Origin: an uncultured Flavobacteriaceae bacterium
GTDB taxonomy: Bacteria > Bacteroidota > Bacteroidia > Flavobacteriales > Flavobacteriaceae
Length of the DNA: 22,216 bases
Assembly (NCBI GenBank): GCA_913044085.1
Contig: CAJWNW010000016.1
Location: 1-22,216 of the forward strand
Reading direction: 5' to 3'
The notes under the pieces were generated by a model that did not search any database, was not told the DNA's origin, and saw only the letters and a program-made list of their open reading frames with translations. The position numbers were made by a program, and so were the translations under genes. Position 1 is the first letter of the stretch; the number at the start of each line of letters is the position of its first letter. Positions 15,748 to 22,216 of this stretch are shown here, in pieces.

Positions 15748-16515
15748 ATGGCAACGTATAAAAAACGCGGGGGTAAGCCCAAAACAAAGGTCGACATCCA
15801 ACAGTCCATTGAGGACGAATCCACTACGGCTGAGGTTTTTAACACTTTAGACGAAGGTGTTTCAAAAACTGAACAATGGGTCATTGCCAAACAGAAATAT
15901 ATTTTCATCATCGTTGGCTTGGTCGCCGTTTTGATTTTAGGCTTTTTAGGATATGAAAAATACATCAAAGAACCAAACGAGCGCACTGCCATGAATGATA
16001 TGTATACGGCTCAAACCTATTTTGATGAAGCCGTCTCTGCAACAGATAAAGATTCACTGTTTTCACTGTCTCTCAATGGCGATGGCGCTAAATACGGCAT
16101 GTTGGATATTGCCGAAACCTATGCTGGCACAAAAGCTGGGAATTTGGCCAATTACTATGCAGGGATGGCCTATATGAACATGAAAGACTATGCCAGTGCT
16201 ATTGAATACTTAAATGCTTTTGACTCTACAGACGATGTCTTAGGGCCCATAGCCAAAGGCGGTATTGGAGATGCTTTTGTTCAATTAGAACAATTGGAAG
16301 ATGCTTATGATTATTATGTGCAAGCGGCTCAACTTAAAACCAATAATTATACCACTCCAATCTATCTTTATAAAGCCGGTGTGATTGGTCTTAAAGTTGG
16401 TAAAGCTAAAAAAGCACTAGATTATTTTGAATCTATAAAAACGGACTTCCCCGACAGTCCTGAAGCTAAAAACATTGATGTTTTTATTGGAAAAGCACAA
16501 GCTGCGATCAATTAA
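15748..16515 (+). CDS. Membrane-anchored tetratricopeptide-repeat protein (YfgM-like)
   Basis: 255 aa from the ATG at 15748. A charged cytoplasmic N-terminus (about 1-48) is followed by one membrane helix (YIFIIVGLVAVLILGFLGY, 51-69), then a mostly helical region. TPR-like units include GNLANYYAGMAYMNMKDYA at about 131-149, IAKGGIGDAFVQLEQLEDA, and AGVIGLKVGKAKKALDYF. Together with length and topology this resembles YfgM/ancillary SecYEG-type TPR proteins, which act at the inner membrane in protein export. The assignment to that role is by architecture only. It is 5 bp upstream of ribH, so the two are almost certainly co-transcribed. Confidence 0.8.
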   Translation: MATYKKRGGKPKTKVDIQQSIEDESTTAEVFNTLDEGVSKTEQWVIAKQKYIFIIVGLVAVLILGFLGYEKYIKEPNERTAMNDMYTAQTYFDEAVSATDKDSLFSLSLNGDGAKYGMLDIAETYAGTKAGNLANYYAGMAYMNMKDYASAIEYLNAFDSTDDVLGPIAKGGIGDAFVQLEQLEDAYDYYVQAAQLKTNNYTTPIYLYKAGVIGLKVGKAKKALDYFESIKTDFPDSPEAKNIDVFIGKAQAAIN

Positions 16516-16520
16516 ACCGC

Positions 16521-17006
16521 ATGGCAACGGCTAACAAAAATTTATCTAATTACGACAAATCAGCACTTCCCAATGCTAAAGATTTTAAAATTGGCATTGT
16601 GGTTTCACAATGGAATGAGAAGGTTACCAATGGTCTCTTGAAAGGGGCTTTGGAAACGCTCGAGGACTGTGGCGTAATGCAAGGAAATATTTCAATCAAA
16701 TACGTTCCTGGCAGTTTTGAATTGATTTATGGTGCCAAAGTTGTACAAGCCTCTGATGTGGATGTTGTTATTACCATTGGATGTGTTATTCAAGGGGAAA
16801 CAAAGCATTTTGATTATGTTTGTCAAGGGGTTACTCAAGGTATTAAAGACCTCAATATCTTAAACGATGTCCCCGTTATATTTTGTTTATTAACCGATAA
16901 TAACATGCAACAATCTTTAGATCGTAGTGGTGGTAAACTCGGAAATAAAGGGGTAGAGGCGGCCATTACTGCGCTTAAAATGGCGGCATTAAACAAGGGC
17001 CAATAA
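16521..17006 (+). CDS. ribH: 6,7-dimethyl-8-ribityllumazine synthase
   Basis: 161 aa, typical of the family. It condenses 5-amino-6-(D-ribitylamino)uracil with 3,4-dihydroxy-2-butanone 4-phosphate in the next-to-last step of riboflavin synthesis. Visible motifs are GIVVSQWNEKVTNGLLKGA at 25-43 (W31 in the aromatic position that stacks on the substrate), PGSFELIYGAK at 63-73, GCVIQGETKHFDYVC at 87-101 (H96 the expected catalytic His), and LTDNNMQQSLDRSGGKLGNKG at 124-144. No other riboflavin genes lie nearby and no FMN-riboswitch-like structure was recognised upstream. Ribosome assembly into icosahedral 60-mers is known for many members but cannot be judged here. Confidence 0.97.
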   Translation: MATANKNLSNYDKSALPNAKDFKIGIVVSQWNEKVTNGLLKGALETLEDCGVMQGNISIKYVPGSFELIYGAKVVQASDVDVVITIGCVIQGETKHFDYVCQGVTQGIKDLNILNDVPVIFCLLTDNNMQQSLDRSGGKLGNKGVEAAITALKMAALNKGQ

Positions 17007-17083
17007 ACCCTGTTTACAAATTTCTGATTGCTGGTTTTATTTCTGGTTAAATTTTAAGTATTTTTATTGCATTGCAAAGCAGT

Positions 17084-17221
17084 ATGGGATTCCAATCGAA
17101 ATTACAAACCAAATCAACCTCTCCTTTTAAATTTAAAAGGCAACGGCGTTCCTCATTTGTATCCTTGCCATTATTGTTTGTTTTGCTTCTATTAATTCTG
17201 ATTGGCATTTATGTATTGTAA
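17084..17221 (+). CDS. 45-aa single-pass membrane microprotein, unknown function
   Basis: A short reading frame in the 235-base gap between ribH and the 90-aa gene. The N-terminal half is very basic (KFKRQRRSS at 16-24). Residues about 25-45 (FVSLPLLFVLLLLILIGIYVL) form one hydrophobic helix reaching the C-terminus. The positive-inside rule predicts a cytoplasmic N-terminus. It lies 77 bp after ribH and 20 bp before the next gene, in the same direction, and fills the gap well. I do not recognise a family. The hydrophobic, basic organisation favours a real gene over chance, but a search for homologues would be needed to confirm it. Confidence 0.5.
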   Translation: MGFQSKLQTKSTSPFKFKRQRRSSFVSLPLLFVLLLLILIGIYVL

Positions 17222-17231
17222 CTTAAATTTG
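17202..17231 (+). promoter_or_regulatory. Candidate promoter TTG - 19 nt - TAAATTTG before the 90-aa gene and mutL
   Basis: TTG at 17202-17204 and TAAATTTG at 17224-17231 have ideal Bacteroidota spacing. The -7 box ends 10 nt before the ATG at 17242. The -33 element lies within the end of the 45-aa reading frame. It could give mutL and downstream genes their own transcription start. Confidence 0.5.
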
Positions 17232-17241
17232 ATTAAATAAG

Positions 17242-17514
17242 ATGAGCTTATTTAAACTTAGAAAAAATAAAAAATTCAATTACGAACCGCGTTATTACAA
17301 GGGGAGTGGTAGTCCGTTTGAAATTAAGCATAAGTTTGAGGATGAGCGTGTTACAGTTGAAAAAGCAAATTTAAAACGAACTTTAACCAATGCTATAAAT
17401 GATTTTAAAAACCGGGATCAAAAATCCACTAAAACCATTGCAATGATCGTTTTAATTTTGGTTTTTATTTTTTTGTTTATCATTGATTTTGACCTAACTA
17501 TTTTTTTTAATTAA
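17242..17514 (+). CDS. 90-aa single-pass membrane protein upstream of mutL
   Basis: 90 aa. A basic, aromatic N-terminus (MSLFKLRKNKKFNYEPRYYK) is followed by a charged middle (GSPFEIKHKFEDERVTVEK). One membrane helix (about 66-83, IAMIVLILVFIFLFIIDF) lies near the C-terminus. I recall flavobacterial homologues in this position labelled riboflavin synthase subunit beta; that name likely comes from nearby ribH, as nothing here resembles lumazine synthase. Its stop shares one base with the mutL start (TAATG), so translation is probably coupled. The function is unknown; an inner-membrane or envelope role is only suggested by the topology. Confidence 0.8.
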   Translation: MSLFKLRKNKKFNYEPRYYKGSGSPFEIKHKFEDERVTVEKANLKRTLTNAINDFKNRDQKSTKTIAMIVLILVFIFLFIIDFDLTIFFN

Positions 17515-19343
17515 TGGCGAATATCATTCAACTTCTTCCAGATCATGTGGCGAACCAAATTGCAGCCGGTGAGGTCGTTCAACGACCTGCTTCTGTGGTG
17601 AAAGAATTATTGGAAAATGCCATTGATGCCGGGGCCTCTCAAATTAAACTCATCATAAGGAATTCTGGTAAAACGCTTGTTCAAGTTATTGACAATGGTA
17701 TGGGAATGGGTGCTTCGGATGCCCGACTCTGTTTTGAACGTCACGCTACTTCTAAAATAACCACTGCAGAAGATTTATTCTGTCTAAATACCAAGGGGTT
17801 TCGCGGTGAGGCTTTGGCCAGTATTGCGGCCATCGCCCATGTCGAATTAAAAACCAAATTAAGGGGCGAATCTTTGGGTACTGCGGTTAAAATTGAAGGC
17901 AGTAAGCTAAAGTCTGAGGACGTGGTTTCTACTTCTGAAGGGACCTCAGTAGCGGTTAAAAATTTATTCTTTAACATTCCCGCAAGGCGAAATTTTCTAA
18001 AGTCCGATTCTGTAGAGTTGAGGCATATTATGGATGAATTTCACAGGGTTGCCATGGCCCATCCACAAATCAATTTTTCCATGCATCACAATGACAATGA
18101 TCTTTTTGATTTGAGATCAGAACCGTTTCGACAACGCATCATTCATATTTTTGGTGCTAAAATGAATGAAAAATTGGTGCCAGTGCAAGAGGACACCGAA
18201 TTGTTGAAGATTTCTGGTTTTGTTGGAAAACCCGAATTTGCTAAAAAATCAAGAGGCGAACAGTTCTTCTTTGTCAACCATCGTTTTATTAAAAGTTCGT
18301 ATTTAAACCACGCCATTTCATCTGCTTTTGAAGGCTTGCTACTCCCCAATAAATACCCGAGTTATTTTCTTAATCTTGAAGTAGATCCCAAAAGTATTGA
18401 CATCAATATTCATCCTACCAAAACAGAAATTAAATTTGATGATGAACCCACTTTGTACGCCTTGCTGAGAGCCGCTGTAAAACACAGTCTAGGACAGTTT
18501 AGCATTGCACCCGCTTTGGATTTTGAAAGAGATCCATCTATGGATACGCCTTATGACCAAGACATGAACAAAGTGTCTTCACCAAAAGTAGAAGTAGATC
18601 CTTCTTTCAACCCTTTTAGAACTCAAACAAAAGCAGCTGCTAAAAGCAATGTTTATGATTGGGAAGGGCTATATGTGGGACTTGAATCAAAATCTAACTC
18701 TGATTTCAACCCCATTAGTGAAGCTCAATTTGAATCTGATGCGCTGCAATCCAGTATTTTTGAAAAATCGTCTATTAAAAGTACCCAAAGCACTTTTCAA
18801 CTTCAAAATAAATACATTGTAGGCACCATAAAATCGGGACTTGTTGTTATTGATCAAAACCGAGCGCACGAACGCATTTTATACGAAGATTATCTCCAAC
18901 AGATTACCTTAAAAGAACCGGTGAGTCAACAATTGTTGTTTCCTTTGCGATTGGAGTTTTCAACCCAGGAATTGGCGGTTGTAAAAAACATAGAGCCGCA
19001 ACTTGTTCAAGCGGGATTCAAGTTTTCAGCTTTTGATTCGGAGGCCCTGGAACTTACGGCATTGCCTGTGGGCGTTCAAGACACATTTATTTCAAAGATT
19101 TTTGATCAATTGATTAGCGATGTTCAGAACGAAGTTCCAGATTTTAATTTTAGTCAAAGTGACTTATTGGCTAAATCTATCGCCAAAAGTCTAGCTACGA
19201 AAAATGGCAAAAAATTAAGTATACAAGAACAAGAATTTATAATCAACGCGCTTTTTGCATGTAAAGAGCCCACTGTCACCCCCTACAATAAAACCATTTT
19301 TATTACTCTTGATGGTTCTTATTTAGACTCCAAATTTAATTGA
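17514..19343 (+). CDS. mutL: DNA mismatch repair protein MutL
   Basis: 609 aa, normal length. MutL couples mismatch recognition by MutS to later repair steps. The N-terminal GHKL ATPase is intact: VVKELLENAIDAG at 28-40 (E31, N35), DNGMGM at 60-65 and GFRGEALASIAAI at 95-107. The transducer domain includes FVNHRFIKSSYLNHA and DINIHPTKTEIKF. A disordered linker (about 345-420) leads to the dimerisation domain. There, the endonuclease motif DQHAxxExxxxE reads DQNRAHERILYE at 447-458: the metal-binding His is Asn. The distal CPHGRP-like motif reads VTPYNKT near the C-terminus. The ATPase role is secure, but nicking activity is doubtful. It is coupled to the upstream 90-aa gene and 1 bp from the rhomboid gene. 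Confidence 0.96.
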   Translation: MANIIQLLPDHVANQIAAGEVVQRPASVVKELLENAIDAGASQIKLIIRNSGKTLVQVIDNGMGMGASDARLCFERHATSKITTAEDLFCLNTKGFRGEALASIAAIAHVELKTKLRGESLGTAVKIEGSKLKSEDVVSTSEGTSVAVKNLFFNIPARRNFLKSDSVELRHIMDEFHRVAMAHPQINFSMHHNDNDLFDLRSEPFRQRIIHIFGAKMNEKLVPVQEDTELLKISGFVGKPEFAKKSRGEQFFFVNHRFIKSSYLNHAISSAFEGLLLPNKYPSYFLNLEVDPKSIDINIHPTKTEIKFDDEPTLYALLRAAVKHSLGQFSIAPALDFERDPSMDTPYDQDMNKVSSPKVEVDPSFNPFRTQTKAAAKSNVYDWEGLYVGLESKSNSDFNPISEAQFESDALQSSIFEKSSIKSTQSTFQLQNKYIVGTIKSGLVVIDQNRAHERILYEDYLQQITLKEPVSQQLLFPLRLEFSTQELAVVKNIEPQLVQAGFKFSAFDSEALELTALPVGVQDTFISKIFDQLISDVQNEVPDFNFSQSDLLAKSIAKSLATKNGKKLSIQEQEFIINALFACKEPTVTPYNKTIFITLDGSYLDSKFN

Positions 19344-19344
19344 T

Positions 19345-20166
19345 ATGATGCGAATAACTCCTGCTGTTAAACACCTTTTAATCCTAAATGTTATCATTTT
19401 TGTTGGTACCGCTTTTTTGGGAAATAAGTATTTTTTTGACGGAATTTTAGCGCTTTATTATCCCATGAGTGGTGCTTTTGAGTTTTGGCAAATTGGCACC
19501 CATATGTTTATGCACGGTAATTTAACGCATCTTCTTTTCAATATGTTTGCTTTATGGATGTTTGGGACTGCGGTTGAACAACAGTTTGGACTTCGTAAAT
19601 TTTTAATTTTTTATTTGAGTTGCGGTTTAGGTGCAGTTGCCTTGACCTTTTTTGTATACTTTATCCAGATTTATCCATTGATTGGTGCCTTGGAATCTAA
19701 TGGCTTTTCTTACGATTTGATTCAAGAGCTTACAGCACTGAATATTTTAGAAGGAAATATGTTTAAAGGAGAACTTTTGGCAAATAAAATGCAAGTTGTA
19801 TTGGAGTCTAATGGGATGTCTTTAAGTCAATTAGACAACACATCTTTTAAAGCCCTTTTTGATCTGAATGTTAAAAGCAATGGCGCCATGGTAGGGGCTT
19901 CAGGTGCTATTATGGGCATTTTAGTGGCCTTTGGCATGTTTAATCCCAACGCCGAATTGATGCTAATTTTCTTACCAATCCCAATTAAAGCCAAATACTT
20001 CATCCCTGGAATCATTGTATTAGATTTGATCTCTGCTACAACCGGTGTATCTTTCTTTAGCCCAAGTAATACGGCTTATATTGCGCACATTGGAGGCGCT
20101 GTCACAGGTTTTCTAATCATGTATTTTTGGAAAAAAAATCAATTTAATAAATACCGCTGGAATTAA
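19345..20166 (+). CDS. Rhomboid-family intramembrane serine protease (first of a tandem pair)
   Basis: 273 aa. Several hydrophobic helices are present, starting at VKHLLILNVIIFVGTAFLG (8-26). Rhomboid hallmarks are HMFMHGNLTHLLFNMFALW at 53-71 (oxyanion-side H57 and N66), the nucleophile GASGAIMGI with S186, and AYIAHIGGAVTGF with catalytic H248. Rhomboids cut transmembrane segments of other membrane proteins. A long polar insertion between helices (about 114-180) is common in Bacteroidota members as I recall. The start is one of two consecutive ATGs (19345 or 19348). It follows the mutL stop by 1 bp and abuts the second rhomboid gene with no gap. Confidence 0.93.
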   Translation: MMRITPAVKHLLILNVIIFVGTAFLGNKYFFDGILALYYPMSGAFEFWQIGTHMFMHGNLTHLLFNMFALWMFGTAVEQQFGLRKFLIFYLSCGLGAVALTFFVYFIQIYPLIGALESNGFSYDLIQELTALNILEGNMFKGELLANKMQVVLESNGMSLSQLDNTSFKALFDLNVKSNGAMVGASGAIMGILVAFGMFNPNAELMLIFLPIPIKAKYFIPGIIVLDLISATTGVSFFSPSNTAYIAHIGGAVTGFLIMYFWKKNQFNKYRWN

Positions 20167-21030
20167 ATGACAACGCTTTACCAAGATCTTAAAGATAAAT
20201 TAGCACGGCTTCACGTTCTAGAACAAATGATTGTGATCAACGCTCTGGTATTCCTTATCACCGGATTGTTAAGTTTGGTCATAAGCAATGGCCGCTTCTA
20301 TGTTTTAGATTTCTTGTCCCTTTCAAATGATATTTGGGAGGTATTTTTAAATCCATGGACAATTATAACTTATGGCTTCTTGCACTACAGCCTTACTCAT
20401 TTATTTTTTAATATGCTGGTCTTGTATATCTTGGCCAGAACTTTCGCAAACCTATACCGTCCTAGAATGGCCCTTAAGATTTATGTATTGGGAATTATTT
20501 CTGGTGCTGTTTTCTTTTCACTGGCTACAAGTCTATTTTCAGGCATTTTAAACATCAATGGACCCTTGGTAGGCGCTTCAGCAGGGGTGCGCGCTTGTAT
20601 TATTTTTTTATGTGTTTATATGCCGGATAAATTGGTAGGCTTTTTTACCCTCCGCTTTAAACTTAAGTATTTGGGCATTGCCTTGATTGTTTTGGATTTA
20701 CCAGGCTTACTTTCTGCCAATTCTGGTGGCACAGTCGCCCATATTGGAGGCTATGCTATGGGATTTTATTTTGCTTATCAATTGCAAAAAGGACGTGAAA
20801 TTGGCCAATTTCTAGATAATATTTTGGATTATTTATCCAATAAAAAACGCCCATTGAAAACAGCCTACAGAAAAAAAACTAAAAAAGACACACCAAAACC
20901 AAAGAAAAACCAGAATGCTTTTACCCACCAAAAACAAATAGATTTAATTTTAGATAAGATTGGTAAGAGCGGTTATGAAAGTTTGACTCAAGAAGAGAAG
21001 GACTTTCTTTTTAGGGCTGGGAAAAAATAA
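20167..21030 (+). CDS. Rhomboid-family protease with basic C-terminal extension (second of the pair)
   Basis: 287 aa. The helices and motifs fit a rhomboid: FLHYSLTHLFFNMLVLYIL at 71-89 (with N82), GASAGVRACI with the nucleophile S138, and TVAHIGGYAMGF with H192. The residue after the nucleophile is Ala rather than the usual Gly, so activity is likely but less certain. After the last helix a Lys-rich stretch (about 226-250) leads to a short helical tail, FTHQKQIDLILDKIGKSG followed by LTQEEKDFLFRA, a conserved-looking C-terminal module. It is a diverged paralogue of the previous gene; its ATG directly follows that gene's TAA. Confidence 0.9.
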   Translation: MTTLYQDLKDKLARLHVLEQMIVINALVFLITGLLSLVISNGRFYVLDFLSLSNDIWEVFLNPWTIITYGFLHYSLTHLFFNMLVLYILARTFANLYRPRMALKIYVLGIISGAVFFSLATSLFSGILNINGPLVGASAGVRACIIFLCVYMPDKLVGFFTLRFKLKYLGIALIVLDLPGLLSANSGGTVAHIGGYAMGFYFAYQLQKGREIGQFLDNILDYLSNKKRPLKTAYRKKTKKDTPKPKKNQNAFTHQKQIDLILDKIGKSGYESLTQEEKDFLFRAGKK

Positions 21031-21034
21031 ACCC

Positions 21035-22045
21035 TTGAAACGTTTAAACTTTTTTGATAAACTTGTCTTTCTGCTTAATTCATTAGCAGCAACCCTACTT
21101 TTACTGTCTTATATTTTACCATTCCTACCCCCAAAGTCTTTTTCTGTCTTGGCAGTATTGAGTCTAGCGGTCCCTTTTCTACTGTTGTTAAATTTGATAT
21201 TTTTTATCTATTGGCTGGCACAATTAAAGCGACAATTCATTTTATCTTTGTTTGTAATGGCCCTGGGCTATACGCATATAAAATCTTCTTTTAATTTCAA
21301 TTCTAACGATAATTCTCAGGAAAAGGGCATCGAAATTATGAGTTACAATGTTCATTTATTAAACTTGTATAAATGGATCGACGCGGACGACATTCCAGAA
21401 AAAATTCATGATTTTATCATAAATCAAAGTCCTGCAATCGTGTGTATTCAAGAATATGAAAGCGGCATTGCGACAGATTTAAACTATCCGTATGTTTTTA
21501 GACCTCAATCCAACTCAAAATCCGAGCTTGTCATCTTTTCAAAGTATAAATTTGTGAATTCAGGGGTTATCAATTTTCCAAGTTCAGCCAACCGCGCTGT
21601 TTTTATAGATGTCAAAATAAAATCGGATACCCTTCGTATCTACAACTTACATTTACAGTCAACAGGAATTAATACAGATGTTAGAGCGCTGGACTCACAA
21701 CAATCTGACCAGATGTTCAATCAATTGAGTTCTACTTTTACAGCCCAACAAGTTCAAGCGGAGCTCATGGCCACTCACATGCGCAAATCGCCTCACAAAA
21801 TCGTTTTGTGTGGTGATTTCAATAACACCGCCCATTCCTATGTTTACAGGCTTTTAAAATCAAATTTAGAAGATACTTTTGAAGTTGCAGGTAATGGGTT
21901 TGGTGGCACCTATAATTTTGATTACTTCCCTTTGCGGATAGATTTTATTTTAACAGACCCCAGTATTGAGATTTTAAACTTCAAAAATTACGCTGTTGAA
22001 TTTTCCGATCATTACCCAATATGCACGGCTTTAAAAATTAAGTAA
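21035..22045 (+). CDS. Membrane-anchored endonuclease/exonuclease/phosphatase-family protein (TTG start)
   Basis: 336 aa. I take a TTG start at 21035 (MKRLNFFDKLVFLL); the next in-frame ATG is at residue 75, after the membrane segments, and would remove them. Two to three N-terminal helices (about 9-30, 36-60, 66-80) are followed by the EEP fold: MSYNVH with N105, CIQEYE with E140, NLHLQ with H206, CGDFNNT with D261 and N263, RIDFIL with D303, and SDHYPI with D325-H326. These are metal-dependent phosphodiester or phosphomonoester hydrolases. The substrate (nucleic acid, inositol or lipid phosphate) cannot be told from sequence; the catalytic domain may face the periplasm. It is 4 bp downstream of the second rhomboid gene and its stop is 3 bp from the convergent WbqC-like stop. 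Confidence 0.88.
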   Translation: MKRLNFFDKLVFLLNSLAATLLLLSYILPFLPPKSFSVLAVLSLAVPFLLLLNLIFFIYWLAQLKRQFILSLFVMALGYTHIKSSFNFNSNDNSQEKGIEIMSYNVHLLNLYKWIDADDIPEKIHDFIINQSPAIVCIQEYESGIATDLNYPYVFRPQSNSKSELVIFSKYKFVNSGVINFPSSANRAVFIDVKIKSDTLRIYNLHLQSTGINTDVRALDSQQSDQMFNQLSSTFTAQQVQAELMATHMRKSPHKIVLCGDFNNTAHSYVYRLLKSNLEDTFEVAGNGFGGTYNFDYFPLRIDFILTDPSIEILNFKNYAVEFSDHYPICTALKIK

Positions 22046-22048
22046 GCA

Positions 22049-22216
22049 TTAATGTTTTTCAGTACTGCTTTGTATTGGTGGGTGGTTTTTTAAATAGTTA
22101 AGCGTTTCAGGACCCATATTAAAAAGCAAATCTAATACACTAAGGTTCGAAATGTACCCATGTTTTGCTTGAAATACTTGTATGTAGGGTTTGGTTTGAA
22201 TGGCCGCTGTTTTCCG
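22049..22216 (-). CDS. WbqC-like family protein, C-terminal part (5' end beyond window)
   Basis: The last 55 codons, in frame from the window edge to a TAA at 22049-22051. The sequence includes PYIQVFQAKHGYISNLS and LDLLFNMGPETLNYLKNH, which match the conserved C-terminus of WbqC-like proteins as I remember them in flavobacteria. The family is found in some polysaccharide gene sets and its biochemical function is unclear. It converges on the EEP gene with a 3-bp gap and no visible terminator. Confidence 0.75.
   Translation of the reverse strand, partial: RKTAAIQTKPYIQVFQAKHGYISNLSVLDLLFNMGPETLNYLKNHPPIQSSTEKH

Noticed and set aside
17067..17077. Short palindrome TTGCA-T-TGCAA before the 45-aa frame
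   Set aside because: Only 5-bp arms with a single central base, and no promoter box beside it; too short to separate from chance.
1..22216. Possible defence island, CRISPR array, prophage, insertion sequence or tRNA
   Set aside because: No repeat-spacer pattern, transposase, integrase, terminal repeats or cloverleaf was seen; the genes are core metabolism, repair and envelope functions in a compact layout.

Overview
The window looks like ordinary chromosomal core sequence from a member of the Flavobacteriaceae (Bacteroidota). It is AT-rich with short intergenic gaps. Start codons mostly lack a Shine-Dalgarno sequence, and several genes are preceded by the Bacteroidota -7 promoter element TAnnTTTG. 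The gene content points the same way: a GldI-type gliding-motility lipoprotein, a cyclophilin-FKBP lipoprotein, DUF3810, and a recF / ribH / mutL / rhomboid / WbqC neighbourhood that I recall as typical of flavobacteria. I see no tRNA, rRNA, CRISPR array, insertion sequence, prophage or integration signature. No gene-free stretch exceeds 300 bases.

Layout. (1) Bases 1-8952 are all on the minus strand. In transcription order they encode DUF3810, a 993-residue two-domain amidohydrolase, a 432-residue amidohydrolase-like protein, a SpoU/TrmH rRNA methyltransferase, a bifunctional RelA/SpoT (p)ppGpp enzyme, and a Fur-family regulator cut by the left edge. (2) 9022-10482 (+) is the M20 dipeptidase pepD, divergent from DUF3810. 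(3) 10492-13223 (-) is nrnA-like DHH phosphoesterase, gldI, then the cyclophilin-FKBP fusion. (4) 13312-13731 (+) is ndk, ending in a clear intrinsic terminator. (5) 13823-15608 (-) is recF, a small lipoprotein and a DUF721/DciA-like protein, all joined by 4-base ATGA overlaps. (6) 15748-22045 (+) is a long co-directional run: TPR membrane protein, ribH, a 45-aa membrane microprotein, a 90-aa membrane protein, mutL, two rhomboids, and an EEP-family membrane protein with a TTG start. (7) 22049-22216 (-) is the C-terminus of a WbqC-like protein.

How the genes fit together. The left block joins stringent response (Rel) and metal regulation (Fur) to rRNA modification and a secreted amidohydrolase pair. 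The gldI and cyclophilin-FKBP lipoproteins suggest a periplasmic protein-folding locus downstream of a nucleotide-recycling enzyme. RecF, the DciA-like protein and MutL bring replication and repair genes close together.

I did not find a clear new defence or mobile system. The most interesting points are the secreted amidohydrolase set, in which two of three amidohydrolase-like domains lack metal ligands; four minus-strand genes whose -7-like box lies 3-6 nt from the ATG (possible leaderless mRNAs); dyads in the ndk, trmH and recF promoter regions; two small membrane proteins before mutL; and a MutL with an altered endonuclease motif.
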